A stretch of 64,000 bases of DNA from JALOAT01 sp041687015 (GCA_041687015.1 JAWLCT010000008.1:1-64000), one strand, 5' to 3'. Shown: positions 32,410 to 42,231, counted from the first letter of the stretch. Notes: generated by a model from the sequence alone, not told the origin. A program made the numbers and translations.

Positions 32410-33062
32410 TGGCGAACGGCACACCCGGTCCGCACGAACGGCATTTGTCGCGGCGGGTCGGTAATCCGCTGTTTGCGCCCACCCGCCGCCAGGTGATGTC
32501 GGCGGAATGGGACGCCGCACGTCAGGCTGACGCGGCGGCGCTGCGGGATTTCATGACCCGTTTCGAGGCCGTGGTGCAGGAAGCGGCCGCCCTGCGGCCG
32601 AACGAGGAAAGCGAGGTCGTGCTCGCGCTCAAGGCGCGTCTCGATCAGGCCTATGCAGAGGCCTGTGCCCTCGGTGGTGATCTGGGCCAGGTAAAAGCCG
32701 CTCTGGCGCGTTTGACCGGGATCATCATGGCCGCTGTGCGCCGTGGCGCCGCCGGTGATGCACGCGCCATGGCGGAGCTGGAGGACGAAGACCTGGCGCG
32801 CCAGCAGCAAATGCGCTTGCTGGAACAGCCGCTGGTGGCGGATCTCATGCTGCCCGACTCCCCCATCCCCGCCGACGAGCTGGCGCCCACGCTGCTGTCC
32901 GAATCGGAAGAGGCCGTGGAGGCCGCGCTGTGGTTGTTCGACGCGGAGCCGCTGGCCGACATCGTCGCCCGGGCGCGGGCCTTGCTTGCGGCCACGCCTG
33001 ACCTTCCGCCCGAGGCCCGCGCCCGTCTGGCGCAACTGGAACAGGCGATCGCCGTCAATTGA
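32409..33062 (+). CDS. Conserved protein of unknown function in the MOSC operon
   Basis: A 217-residue soluble, mostly helical protein (QADAAALRDFMTRFEAVVQE, RLTGIIMAAVRRGAAGDARA), with an acidic second half (DSPIPADELAPTLLSESEEA). Not recognised by name. It is the last member of a four-gene run in which every start overlaps the previous stop, so stoichiometric synthesis with TIGR02647 and MOSC is likely. Ends 10 bp before the convergent ndh gene. Confidence 0.7.
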   Translation: MANGTPGPHERHLSRRVGNPLFAPTRRQVMSAEWDAARQADAAALRDFMTRFEAVVQEAAALRPNEESEVVLALKARLDQAYAEACALGGDLGQVKAALARLTGIIMAAVRRGAAGDARAMAELEDEDLARQQQMRLLEQPLVADLMLPDSPIPADELAPTLLSESEEAVEAALWLFDAEPLADIVARARALLAATPDLPPEARARLAQLEQAIAVN

Positions 33063-33072
33063 CGGCGTCGCC

Positions 33073-34383
33073 TCAGTGCAGTTTCACGCGCGGGTCCACG
33101 CCGCGGCGCAGGAAGTGCAGGCCGGAGAGCAGTGCGGCACGCCACCAGCCGTAGAGCGCCACCTGGTGCATCTTGTACAGGCTCAGATAGACCATGCGCG
33201 CCAGGAAACCCGAGATGTGCAGATTGCCGGTCAGATTGCCCATCAGGCTGCCCACGGTGCTGTAGCGGCCGAGCGCCACCAGCGAACCGTAATCGCGGTA
33301 GCGATAGTCCGGCAGCGCCTGGCCGCGCAGGCGCCGTTTCAGCGACTTCGCCAACAGGGAGGCTTGCTGGTGGGCCGCCTGGGCGCGCGGCGGAACCGTG
33401 CGGCCACTGTCGTCCAGCGGGCAGGCCGCGCAGTCGCCGATGGCGAAGATGTTCGGATCACGCGTGGTCTGCAGGCTGCGCGTCACCACCAGCTGATTGA
33501 TGCGGTTGGTCTCCAGCCCATCGATGTTTTTGAGGAAGTCCGGCGCCTTGATGCCTGCGGCCCACACCTTCATCGCGGCGGGAATAAAACCGCCGCTGGC
33601 GGTGCGTATGCCTTCGCGGGTCACTTCCACCACCTGTTCACCGGCCAACACATTGACGCCGAGACCGCGCAGCACGCCTTCCGCGGCCAGGGCGAGGCGC
33701 GGCGGCAGCGCGGGCAGGATGCGCGGGTTGGCTTCGATGACACTCAGGCGGATGTGCTTGTCCGGATCGATGGTGTCCAGGCCGTAGGCCGAGAGTCGTC
33801 GCGTCACGTGATAAAGCTGGGCGGCCAGTTCCACGCCGGTGGCACCGCCGCCGACGATGGCCACATCCAGTTGGCCCGCCTCGATGGGCTTGCCCTGGGT
33901 ATGTGCGAGCAGCATCGCTTCCAGCAACGCGGTCTGGAATTTCTCCGCCTGTCGCGTGCTGTCCAGAAAGCGGCAGTGTTCCTTCACCCCGGGAACGCCA
34001 AAGTCGTTGCTGATGCTGCCGACCGCCATCACCAGCGTGTCGTAACGGAAGCGGCGTTCGGGAATGTAGAGATCGCCATCGTCGTTGTAGGTGGGCGCCA
34101 GCAACACCTCCTGCCGCTCCCGATTCAGGCCCACCATGCGCCCCAGGCGATAACGGAAGTGGTGCCAGCGCGCCTGGGCGAGGTATTCCAGTTCGTCTTC
34201 GCTGGTATCGAGCGTGCCTGCCGCCACTTCATGCAGCAGCGGTTTCCACACGTGGGTGAGCCCGGCGTCGATGAGGGTGATGTCGGCGAGGCCGCGCCTG
34301 CCCAGGCTGTCGCCCAGCTTGGTGGCGAGTTCGAGTCCGCCCGCGCCGCCGCCGACGATGACGATGTGATGCCGGGAGGTCAT
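33073..34383 (-). CDS. ndh: Type II NADH:quinone dehydrogenase
   Basis: A 436-residue peripheral membrane flavoprotein that passes electrons from NADH to quinone without pumping protons. Two Rossmann dinucleotide motifs are present: IVIVGGGAGGLELATKLGD at the N terminus for FAD, and VAIVGGGATGVELAAQLYH near the middle for NADH. The FAIGDCAACP motif contacts FAD. The C terminus is amphipathic and aromatic (MVYLSLYKMHQVALYGWWRA) for membrane attachment. Single gene, divergent from DUF3579. Confidence 0.95.
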   Translation of the reverse strand: MTSRHHIVIVGGGAGGLELATKLGDSLGRRGLADITLIDAGLTHVWKPLLHEVAAGTLDTSEDELEYLAQARWHHFRYRLGRMVGLNRERQEVLLAPTYNDDGDLYIPERRFRYDTLVMAVGSISNDFGVPGVKEHCRFLDSTRQAEKFQTALLEAMLLAHTQGKPIEAGQLDVAIVGGGATGVELAAQLYHVTRRLSAYGLDTIDPDKHIRLSVIEANPRILPALPPRLALAAEGVLRGLGVNVLAGEQVVEVTREGIRTASGGFIPAAMKVWAAGIKAPDFLKNIDGLETNRINQLVVTRSLQTTRDPNIFAIGDCAACPLDDSGRTVPPRAQAAHQQASLLAKSLKRRLRGQALPDYRYRDYGSLVALGRYSTVGSLMGNLTGNLHISGFLARMVYLSLYKMHQVALYGWWRAALLSGLHFLRRGVDPRVKLH

Positions 34384-34539
34384 GGCTGGATGCGCCTTTC
34401 TTGTTTTTCGTGACCCGTGATGGCGGCCTAGTCTATCCGAGCCTGCCCAAGCGCAGAACACCTGCGGACCGCCGAAACGCCTCAGCAACAAACTGCTTTA
34501 CTTGCAGCAACGGCGCGCCGCGCGCCGCCCATCCGCGCC

Positions 34540-34836
34540 ATGGACCAGGGCATCGACCAGTTCATCATCAAGGGCATCACTCACGAGGGCAGACGCTTTC
34601 GCCCCGCCGACTGGGCACAGCGCCTCACCACGGCGGTGGCGACGCTGGGCCCCGACCGGCGCATTCGCTTTCACCCAAAGGTGCGCATGGCGGCGCGCGA
34701 CGGGGTCGATTGCGTCGTGGTGGACGCGAGCCTGGGCGAAGACGACCCGCGCCTGCTGGAGTTCCTGCTCAACTTTGCCGGCAACAACGAGCTGCAGGTG
34801 GAGGCATTACGCCAGCCCGCCGACGTGGCCGACTGA
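34540..34836 (+). CDS. DUF3579 family protein
   Basis: A 98-residue protein of DUF3579 (QFIIKGITHEGRRFRPADWA, RLTTAVATLGPDRRIRFHPK, VVVDASLGEDDPRLLEFLL). Conserved in beta- and gammaproteobacteria, function unknown. Convergent with the CBS gene, two bases apart. Confidence 0.88.
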   Translation: MDQGIDQFIIKGITHEGRRFRPADWAQRLTTAVATLGPDRRIRFHPKVRMAARDGVDCVVVDASLGEDDPRLLEFLLNFAGNNELQVEALRQPADVAD

Positions 34837-34837
34837 A

Positions 34838-35293
34838 TCAGACCTCGGCCTCGGGCCAGTTCTTGATGTAACTGCGCAGCAGGCGATTCTCGAAGCGCAC
34901 CTGCGTGAGCAGGGCCTGCACGATGTCGCCGATGGAAATGATGCCCATGAGTTGATCGCCATCGAGCACCGGAAGATGACGCACCCGCCGCCCGAGCTCG
35001 TTGTTGAACATCCGCTCCATGGCCTCATCGATGCTTTCGTCGGCCTGGCAATAAACCAGTGCAGGCGCCATGACCTCGCGCACCGTTATGGTGCGGAATG
35101 CGTCCAGCCGCTGGTAGACCGCGTGCATGACATCGCGCTCGGTGACGATACTGACCAGCTGCTCGTTTTCCATCACCGCAAGTGAACCGATGCGGTGGCG
35201 CATCATGATCTCCACCGCATGGGTGAGCGGTTCCTCCGGGGCGATGAAATACAGGTTGTAGCCCTTCGTGTCGAACAGATGCCTGACTTTCAT
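34838..35293 (-). CDS. CBS-domain protein
   Basis: A 151-residue protein made of two CBS motifs (about residues 18-70 and 80-135): PLTHAVEIMMRHRIGSLAVM, VSIVTERDVMHAVYQR, VREVMAPALVYCQADESIDE, RRVRHLPVLDGDQLMGIISI. Such paired CBS modules bind adenine nucleotides and act as energy sensors. Divergent from glgC across about 170 bp, but a regulatory link to glycogen is only suggested by position. Confidence 0.92.
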   Translation of the reverse strand: MKVRHLFDTKGYNLYFIAPEEPLTHAVEIMMRHRIGSLAVMENEQLVSIVTERDVMHAVYQRLDAFRTITVREVMAPALVYCQADESIDEAMERMFNNELGRRVRHLPVLDGDQLMGIISIGDIVQALLTQVRFENRLLRSYIKNWPEAEV

Positions 35294-35461
35294 GGGCCCG
35301 TTCCCTTGAGGCGCTCCTCGAAAAATGTATCAGACGGGCACCGGCGGGCAAGCGCGCTGCCCGCGACACTATCTTCGACGGCGGCCTGTTGCTTGCATAT
35401 TCACGTGGAAAGTTGAAGCAACGGGTGAAAGAAAGTCGCCCATTTTGCGGGGGGTGTGGCA

Positions 35462-36712
35462 ATGAACGTGGTCGATGTGCTCAACAGAACGCTTACCGTG
35501 GTCCTGGCCGGCGGCTTCGGCAGGCGCCTGCACCCTCTTACCGCCGAGCGTGCCAAGCCCGCGGTGCCCTTCGGCGGCAAGTACCGCATTATCGATTTTT
35601 GTCTGGCCAACTGCCTGCATTCGGGTTTACGCCGCTTGCTCGTGCTGAGTCAGTACAAATCCCATTCATTGCAGAAACACCTGCGTGACGGCTGGTCGAT
35701 CTTCAACCCGGAGCTGGGTGAGTTCATCACCACGGTACCGCCACAGATGCGTGTCGGCGAGCGCTGGTATCAGGGCACAGCCGATGCCGTGCATCAGAAC
35801 AGCTATTTGCTCGAACGCAGCGGTGCCGACCACGTGTTGGTGTTGTCGGCCGATCACATCTATCGCATGGACTATGCCGCGATGCTCGCCGCACACCTGC
35901 GCGCACAGGCCGACGTGACACTTGCCTGCATGCAGGTGCCGCTCGCCGAGGCCGGTGCCTTCGGGGTGGTGACGACCGACGAAGCTGACAACGTTACGGC
36001 GTTTGCCGAAAAACCCGCCAGTCCCCGTGCCATTTCGGGTAACCCCCGACACGCATTGGTGTCCATGGGCATTTACGTGTTTTCTCTGCCCGTACTGCTG
36101 AAGAGCCTGGAAGAAGATGCCGCGCACAGCGATTCGCACCACGACTTTGGTCTGGACATCCTGCCGCGGCTGGTCGCATCGTCCCGGGTGACGGCCTACC
36201 GGTTCGGCGGTATCGAGGGGCGCGTGACACCGGATGGCTACTGGCGTGACGTGGGAACGCTCGACGGCTACTACCGGGCCAACATGGATCTACTCGCGCC
36301 CGAGCCGCCGCTTGATCTCTATCAGGCCGACTGGCCCATTCGCACCCACTCGCTGCAAACACCGCCGGCACGTACGGTCCCAGGAGCATCAGGTACGGAA
36401 GGGATCTCTATCAATTCCATCGTCGCCGGCGGCTGCGTGATTGCCGGCGGCAGCGTGCAGCGATCGATCCTGTTCCCCGACGTGCGGGTGGGTGATGAGG
36501 CCACCGTGCAGGATTCCATTCTCTTCAGCGGTGTGCGGGTGGGTGAGGGGGCACACCTGCGACGCTGCATCATCGACAAGAATGTGGTGATCCCCGCGGG
36601 CCAGCGTATCGGTTACGATCCCGCGGGCGACGCACAACGGTTCACGATATCCGAAGAGGGGATCGTGGTGGTGCCGAAGGGTTATTGCTTCGCCGGGGCC
36701 GACGCCCCATAG
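35462..36712 (+). CDS. glgC: Glucose-1-phosphate adenylyltransferase
   Basis: A 416-residue enzyme making ADP-glucose, the committed step of glycogen synthesis. N-terminal nucleotidyltransferase motifs: LTVVLAGGFGRRLHPLTAER, KYRIIDFCLANCLHSG, WYQGTADAVHQN. The substrate-binding VFAEKP equivalent is FAEKPASP. A left-handed beta-helix C-terminal domain follows (INSIVAGGCVIAGGSVQRSI). The start chosen is the ATG after GGGGTGTGG; a GTG 2 codons upstream is possible. No glgA or glgB is present in the window. Confidence 0.95.
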   Translation: MNVVDVLNRTLTVVLAGGFGRRLHPLTAERAKPAVPFGGKYRIIDFCLANCLHSGLRRLLVLSQYKSHSLQKHLRDGWSIFNPELGEFITTVPPQMRVGERWYQGTADAVHQNSYLLERSGADHVLVLSADHIYRMDYAAMLAAHLRAQADVTLACMQVPLAEAGAFGVVTTDEADNVTAFAEKPASPRAISGNPRHALVSMGIYVFSLPVLLKSLEEDAAHSDSHHDFGLDILPRLVASSRVTAYRFGGIEGRVTPDGYWRDVGTLDGYYRANMDLLAPEPPLDLYQADWPIRTHSLQTPPARTVPGASGTEGISINSIVAGGCVIAGGSVQRSILFPDVRVGDEATVQDSILFSGVRVGEGAHLRRCIIDKNVVIPAGQRIGYDPAGDAQRFTISEEGIVVVPKGYCFAGADAP

Positions 36713-37026
36713 GCCCGCCTGGCCATGCCCCCGGCCAGATGGCTGAGCTCGAAGGGCTCCTGCGGCGGCGCTGCCTCGAGATGTTCCTGGGCCTGTTCCA
36801 CGGGGCCGCTGAGGACGTTTTCGACCAGATCGCGGGGGACCCCCAGATCGTCGGCAATTTCTTCCAGGGAACGGTGCTCATCCTCCTGCTGCAGCACGAT
36901 ATAAGCGGCCTGCATGAGATCGGGCAACCACATAAGGCGACGTTCGCGCACCATGCGACCGAGCCCTCCCGACGCGTCCACGGCGGCCAGGAACAGGTCG
37001 AGTACACGATCTCTGCTGTCGGACAT
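36682..37026 (-). CDS. Small conserved helical protein
   Basis: A 114-residue soluble protein, MSDSRDRVLDLFLAAVDASG and onward, with a helix-turn-helix-like segment SLEEIADDLGVPRDLVENVL. It might be a small regulator, but no DNA-binding family is recognised. Its 3' end overlaps the glgC end by 31 bp on the opposite strand. It is divergent from glgP. Confidence 0.65.
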   Translation of the reverse strand: MSDSRDRVLDLFLAAVDASGGLGRMVRERRLMWLPDLMQAAYIVLQQEDEHRSLEEIADDLGVPRDLVENVLSGPVEQAQEHLEAAPPQEPFELSHLAGGMARRAYGASAPAKQ

Positions 37027-37211
37027 GGCGTTGCCCTCTCTTTGATTGTCTATAAGTCTAGGCCGCGGTTCCCCCGATCGTGGCGGCTGTGACCCTAATC
37101 ACGCTGTTGCTTATGGGGCGCCACTCCACTGGTGATGCGGGCGCGCCAATCCAGTACAGTTACACCCAAACCTCTGCGGGCCGATGTGCCGCAACCGGAA
37201 AGGAAAAGGCC

Positions 37212-39722
37212 ATGCCTACCAAGGCACTTTTACGAAGCTCTCCGATTCCGTCGCTGACCGAATTGCCGCCGCTCGGCATGGACACGGATTCCATTGCCGA
37301 CGACTTTCGTCGTTACTTTTTGCATGCGCTGGGGCGTGACAAGTATTCGGTCAGCTCGCCGCACTATCCGTACATGGCGCTCGCGCTGGCGTTGCGTGCG
37401 CGCTTGATGGAGCGTTGGAAGAACACGCGGTACGCCTATGAAGAGGCGGACTGCAAGCGTGTTTACTACCTTTCGCTCGAGTTCCTGATGGGACGTACGC
37501 TCGGCAACGCCATGCTCAACCTTGGCGTTCATGATGAGGCCACCGAAGCGCTCTATCGCCTCGGCATTTTCATGGAAGAGCTGATCGAAGCCGAGCCAGA
37601 TGCCGGTCTGGGCAACGGTGGTCTGGGCCGCCTTGCCGCGTGTTTTCTCGATTCCTGTGCCAGCCTGCAACTGCCGGTGCGCGGCTACGGCCTGCGGTAT
37701 GAATACGGCATGTTCCGCCAGCGCATCGTGAACGGCTGTCAGGTGGAGGAACCCGATCATTGGCTCATGAACGGCAATCCCTGGGAGCTGGAGCGTCCCG
37801 AGTACACGCAGCGCGTCAAGTACCGCGGACGCAGCGAAGCCTACAGGGATGATCTGGGGCGTTTGCGCCATCGCTGGGTCGACACATCCGACGTGCTGGC
37901 CGTGCCCTATGACATCCCGGTGCCGGGCTACCGCAATGAGACCGTGAACACGCTGCGTTTGTGGAAAGCCGCCGCCACCGAAGAATTCGATCTCGGCGAA
38001 TTCAATGCAGGCGAGTATGCGGAGTCGGTCGCGGCAAAGAATGCCGCCGAAAACATCACCATGGTGTTGTACCCCAACGACGCCAGTGAGAACGGCAAAG
38101 AACTGCGCCTGCAGCAGCAGTATTTCCTGGCGTCCGCCAGCCTGCAGGATGTGCTGCGTCGCTGGGTGTGGGTGCACGGCAACGATTTCAGTCGGTTCGC
38201 CGATACCAATTGCTTCCAGCTCAACGACACACACCCGAGCATCTCGGTGGCCGAACTCATGCGTCTGTTGATGGACGAGCACGGGCTCGGTTGGGATGAG
38301 GCCTGGAACATCACTTCGCACACCATGGCCTACACCAATCACACATTGTTGCCGGAAGCGCTGGAACGCTGGCCCCTGCGCATGTTCCAGGAGCTGCTGC
38401 CACGGTTGCTTGAGATCATTTATGAAATCAATGCACGTTTCCTCACGCAGGTATCGCAGCGCTGGCCCGGCGATACGGAACGCCTGCGCCGTATGTCCAT
38501 CATCGAGGAAGGCCATGAGGCGCAGTTGCGCATGGCCTATCTGGCCATCGTGGGCAGCTTCTCGGTGAATGGCGTGGCCGAGCTGCACTCGCGCCTGTTG
38601 GAGCAGGGCCTGTTCCGCGATTTTTATGAGCTCTGGCCGGAGAAGTTCAACAATAAGACCAACGGCGTGACCCAACGGCGCTGGCTGGCCTGGTGCAATA
38701 CGGGACTTTCGCGTCTCATCAGCGACACCATTGGTGACAGCTGGGTGCGTGAGCTGTCCCATATCGAACGTCTGAAGCCCTATGCGGACGACCCGGGGTT
38801 CCGTATTCGCTGGCGCGAGGTGAAGCGGGAAAACAAAAAGCGCTTGGCCCAGCTGGTGCACGAAATGTGCGATGTTTCCTTCAATCCGGACGCCATGTTC
38901 GACGTGCAGGTGAAGCGCATCCACGAATACAAGCGTCAGTTGCTCAATGTGCTGCACGTGATTCATTTGTACGATCGCATCAAGCGCGGCGACACGGACA
39001 ACTGGACGCCGCGTTGCGTGCTGTTCGGCGGCAAGGCGGCGCCGGGGTACTTCATGGCCAAGCGCATTATCAAGCTGATCAATGCGGTGGCCGAGGTGGT
39101 CAATCATGACAAGGATGTGGGCGATTTGCTGAAAGTGGCATTCCTGCCCAATTACCGCGTTTCCGCTATGGAAGTGATTTGTCCGGGAACCGATCTCTCC
39201 GAACAGATCTCCACCGCAGGCAAGGAAGCGTCGGGTACGGGCAACATGAAGTTCATGATGAACGGCGCCATCACCATCGGTACCCTGGACGGGGCCAACA
39301 TCGAAATCCTGGAGGAAGTGGGCCGCGACAACTTCTTCCTGTTCGGGCTCACGGCGGAAGAGGTCGAAGCGACCAAACGCATCTATGATCCCAATGGCAT
39401 CATCGAACGGGATGCAGACCTGAAGCGTGTCATGTCGCTGCTCGAGTGCGGATTCTTCAATCAGTTCGAGCCGGGCATTTTTGATCCCATCGTCGCCTCC
39501 ATCCGCAGCCCGCAGGATCCGTGGATGACGGCGGCGGATTTTCGCAGCTATGTGGACGCCCAGCGCGAGGCGGATACCGCATACAATGACGAGGAGCGCT
39601 GGGCGCGCATGAGCATACTGAACGCTGCATCGAGCGGGCGGTTTTCCACCGATCGCACCATGCTGGATTACAACCGCGACATCTGGCACCTCCAGCAGGT
39701 GCCGCCGGTACCTATGCGCTGA
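37212..39722 (+). CDS. glgP: Glycogen/alpha-glucan phosphorylase
   Basis: An 836-residue PLP enzyme that releases glucose 1-phosphate from glycogen. Family motifs: YYLSLEFLMGRTLGNAMLNL, EPDAGLGNGGLGRLAACFLD, NTHPSI-like QLNDTHPSISVAELMRLL, the KRIHEYKRQLLN phosphate region, and EASGTGNMKFMMNGA with the PLP-binding lysine. The ATG has AGGAAAAGG upstream. Second glycogen gene after glgC, giving synthesis and breakdown side by side. Confidence 0.97.
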   Translation: MPTKALLRSSPIPSLTELPPLGMDTDSIADDFRRYFLHALGRDKYSVSSPHYPYMALALALRARLMERWKNTRYAYEEADCKRVYYLSLEFLMGRTLGNAMLNLGVHDEATEALYRLGIFMEELIEAEPDAGLGNGGLGRLAACFLDSCASLQLPVRGYGLRYEYGMFRQRIVNGCQVEEPDHWLMNGNPWELERPEYTQRVKYRGRSEAYRDDLGRLRHRWVDTSDVLAVPYDIPVPGYRNETVNTLRLWKAAATEEFDLGEFNAGEYAESVAAKNAAENITMVLYPNDASENGKELRLQQQYFLASASLQDVLRRWVWVHGNDFSRFADTNCFQLNDTHPSISVAELMRLLMDEHGLGWDEAWNITSHTMAYTNHTLLPEALERWPLRMFQELLPRLLEIIYEINARFLTQVSQRWPGDTERLRRMSIIEEGHEAQLRMAYLAIVGSFSVNGVAELHSRLLEQGLFRDFYELWPEKFNNKTNGVTQRRWLAWCNTGLSRLISDTIGDSWVRELSHIERLKPYADDPGFRIRWREVKRENKKRLAQLVHEMCDVSFNPDAMFDVQVKRIHEYKRQLLNVLHVIHLYDRIKRGDTDNWTPRCVLFGGKAAPGYFMAKRIIKLINAVAEVVNHDKDVGDLLKVAFLPNYRVSAMEVICPGTDLSEQISTAGKEASGTGNMKFMMNGAITIGTLDGANIEILEEVGRDNFFLFGLTAEEVEATKRIYDPNGIIERDADLKRVMSLLECGFFNQFEPGIFDPIVASIRSPQDPWMTAADFRSYVDAQREADTAYNDEERWARMSILNAASSGRFSTDRTMLDYNRDIWHLQQVPPVPMR

Positions 39723-39723
39723 G

Positions 39724-40173
39724 ATGCTGACGCGCATACGCCAGTTCTTCGAAAGGGAGTTGGAGCCGGGCGTGCGTCAGGGCGACGAACACGCCTTGCG
39801 GCTCGCCACTGCGGCGTTGCTGTTCGAGATGACCCGTCAGGACGATACGGTCACCGACGACGAGCGTGCGGCGGTCACCGCCGCCGTACGCGATCGCTTC
39901 GGGCTGAGCACGGGGGAGGCGGAAACCCTCACCGACCTCGCCGAGGAGGAGGCGCACGGGGCGACCGACTACTACCAGTTCACCTCGCTCATCAACCAGC
40001 ATTTCGACCATTCACAGAAGATCCGCATGGTGGAGTCACTATGGCGGGTCGCGGCGGCGGACGGTCACGTGCATCACTATGAAGAGCATCTGGTGCGCCG
40101 CATTGCCGAGTTGCTGTACGTGTCTCACGGCGAGTTCATCGCGGCCAAGCACCGCGCCATGAACCAAATGTAG
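39724..40173 (+). CDS. TerB-family protein
   Basis: A 149-residue cytoplasmic helical protein of the TerB/COG4103 group (RLATAALLFEMTRQDDTVTD, EEEAHGATDYYQFTSLINQH, LWRVAAADGHVHHYEEHLVR). The two paired acidic sites, DDTVTDDE and AADGHVHHYE, are where TerB binds divalent metal. The start follows the glgP stop with one base between, so translation is coupled. The tie between TerB and glycogen phosphorylase is unexplained. Confidence 0.88.
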   Translation: MLTRIRQFFERELEPGVRQGDEHALRLATAALLFEMTRQDDTVTDDERAAVTAAVRDRFGLSTGEAETLTDLAEEEAHGATDYYQFTSLINQHFDHSQKIRMVESLWRVAAADGHVHHYEEHLVRRIAELLYVSHGEFIAAKHRAMNQM

Positions 40174-40259
40174 GATGCAATCTTATTGCACCCCCTGGGG
40201 CTGCCCATGAAACTCGTGCAAAGCCCGGGTCACGGGTGCGGCGCTTCTTCGAGGCACAC

Positions 40260-41138
40260 ATGTCCTTCTGGAAATCCATTGCCGAACGCATAGCGGCCGC
40301 CACCGAGGGCCCTTTTTCGCCTGCGACACCCCGGGTGATCGGCGGTGGTTGCATCAATGAGGCAGTGATCCTCGAAGACGGATCATGTCGCTTCTTCGTG
40401 AAGACGAACCGATCCGAATACGCAGATATGTTCGCCGCGGAGGCAGAGGGCCTGGTGACCATCGCCGCCACCCGAACCGTCCGTGTACCGCAGGTGGTAT
40501 GCCACGACGTGGCCGACGGCCGGGCGTTCCTGGCGCTTGAATATCTTCCGCTCGGTGGTCATGGAGGCGACGAGGCCCTCGGACGCGCCCTGGCCGCCAT
40601 GCACGGGCACGGTGTGGATCGCTTTGGCTGGCATCGCGACAACACGATCGGTAGCACGCCGCAGCCCAACACCTGGTCAGACGACTGGATCGTGTTTCTG
40701 CGCGAGCGCCGCCTCGGCCAAATGCTGGAACGCGTCGGCGCCGACGGCGGCGAGGCGCGCTTGCTCCGGCTCGGAGAAGAACTGCTGGGACGGCTGGGGG
40801 GCTTTTTCGTCGCCTATACGCCGGTGTCGTCGTTGTTGCACGGTGATCTCTGGGGCGGAAATCGGGCGACACTCGATTCCGGGGAGCCGGTGATTTTCGA
40901 TCCCGCGGTCTATTACGGCGACCGCGAGGCGGATCTGGCGATGACGGAACTGTTCGGCGGTTTCTCCCCGCGTTTCTACGCCGCCTACCGTGAAGCGTGG
41001 CCGCTGGACGTGGGTTACGCCGTGCGCAAGGATCTCTATAACCTCTATCACGTCCTCAATCACTACCTGCTGTTCGGTGGCGGATACGGTCGGCAGGCGG
41101 AGTCGCTCATGCTGCGTCTGTTGGCGCAGCTGCGCTGA
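40260..41138 (+). CDS. Fructosamine kinase family protein
   Basis: A 292-residue kinase that phosphorylates ketoamine adducts (fructosamine 3-kinase family, YniA-like), aiding deglycation. Motifs: VIGGGCINEAVILEDGSCRF, FFVKTNR (ATP lysine), LALEYLPLGG, catalytic HGDLWGGNR and metal-binding FDPAVYYGDREADLAMTE. Follows TerB by 86 bp in the same direction. Confidence 0.93.
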   Translation: MSFWKSIAERIAAATEGPFSPATPRVIGGGCINEAVILEDGSCRFFVKTNRSEYADMFAAEAEGLVTIAATRTVRVPQVVCHDVADGRAFLALEYLPLGGHGGDEALGRALAAMHGHGVDRFGWHRDNTIGSTPQPNTWSDDWIVFLRERRLGQMLERVGADGGEARLLRLGEELLGRLGGFFVAYTPVSSLLHGDLWGGNRATLDSGEPVIFDPAVYYGDREADLAMTELFGGFSPRFYAAYREAWPLDVGYAVRKDLYNLYHVLNHYLLFGGGYGRQAESLMLRLLAQLR

Positions 41139-41256
41139 AAACGTGCAGCACTGACCGACGAACGGGGCGCGGCGCGGTATCATAGGCGCCCGGTGCACGT
41201 TGTGCGCCGTTCCTGCACACCGCGCCCTGGAGGGTGCCCCTGTTTTCGGAGCGTGC

Positions 41257-42231
41257 ATGTCCGCGCCAGATTCCCGCTATCCCGGTCCGTTTTCGTGGCG
41301 TTTCCTGCATCCCAGGCACTGGGGTGCCTGGCTTGCGGTGGCCGGACTTCGCCTGATAAGCCTGTTGCCGACGCGTTGGCGTCTTGCGCTGGCCACCCGT
41401 CTGGGCGATCTCGCCTATGAACGCAATGCCAAGCGGCGCACCATCGTGGAGATCAACCTCGGCTTCTGTTTTCCCGAGCTGACGGACCGTGAGCGAGGAG
41501 ACCTCGCGCGCGCGTTCTTCCGACAGTTCATGCAAACCCAGTTGGATTATGGATTGTTGTGGTGGGGCTCGGACCGCGCCATTGACGCCCGCGTGAGTGT
41601 GGAAGGTGAGGAACACCTGCGCCCGCACGTGGAGGCGGGGCGTCCTGTGATCCTGCTCACGGGTCATCACGTGGCGGTGGATTTTGCCGGCATTGCCATC
41701 AACCGCCGTTACAAAGCCACCAGCATGTTCAAGCGCCTGCGCGATCCGGTGCTGGATTGGTTCGTGGCGCGCGGCCGGACCCGCCAGGGCGGGCTCATGT
41801 TCGAGCGCAACGACAACCTGCGCCCGCTGGTGCGTCTGGTGCGCGACGGTTATCTGTTCTACTACATGCCCGACGAAGACCTCGGGCCGGACAAATCCGT
41901 GTTCGCGCCTTTCTTCGGCGAGCCCGCCGCAACACTCACCGCCTTGGCCAAACTGGCGCGACTGTGCGGTGCGGTGGTGGTGCCGTTCATGGCCTATCAC
42001 CGCAACGGCCGTTACGTGGCGAAGCTGTTCCCGGCCCTGGAAAACTATCCGACCGGCGACGACGTGGCAGACGCCACGCGCATGAACCAGGCACTGGAAA
42101 CCATGATCCGCCTGGACCCGGCCCAGTACGTGTGGTCCCTGCGCCTGTTCCAAACCCGCCCCAACGGCCTCCCCGACCCTTACCCACGCAAGGGGCGCAA
42201 ACAAGCTGTCGGAGAAACCCCACAGGTTTAA
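41257..42231 (+). CDS. LpxL/HtrB-family lipid A acyltransferase
   Basis: A 324-residue membrane-bound acyltransferase adding a secondary acyl chain to lipid A. It has an N-terminal membrane helix (WLAVAGLRLISLLPTRW), the catalytic HX4D box GHHVAVD, RKGG-like FVARGRTRQGG, and MPDEDLGPDKSVFAPFFGEP. Start at MSAPDSRYPG; an upstream ATG would add 19 doubtful residues. Its TAA stop is part of a repeat (see 42230-42374). A second acyltransferase of the same family lies convergent. Confidence 0.92.
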   Translation: MSAPDSRYPGPFSWRFLHPRHWGAWLAVAGLRLISLLPTRWRLALATRLGDLAYERNAKRRTIVEINLGFCFPELTDRERGDLARAFFRQFMQTQLDYGLLWWGSDRAIDARVSVEGEEHLRPHVEAGRPVILLTGHHVAVDFAGIAINRRYKATSMFKRLRDPVLDWFVARGRTRQGGLMFERNDNLRPLVRLVRDGYLFYYMPDEDLGPDKSVFAPFFGEPAATLTALAKLARLCGAVVVPFMAYHRNGRYVAKLFPALENYPTGDDVADATRMNQALETMIRLDPAQYVWSLRLFQTRPNGLPDPYPRKGRKQAVGETPQV

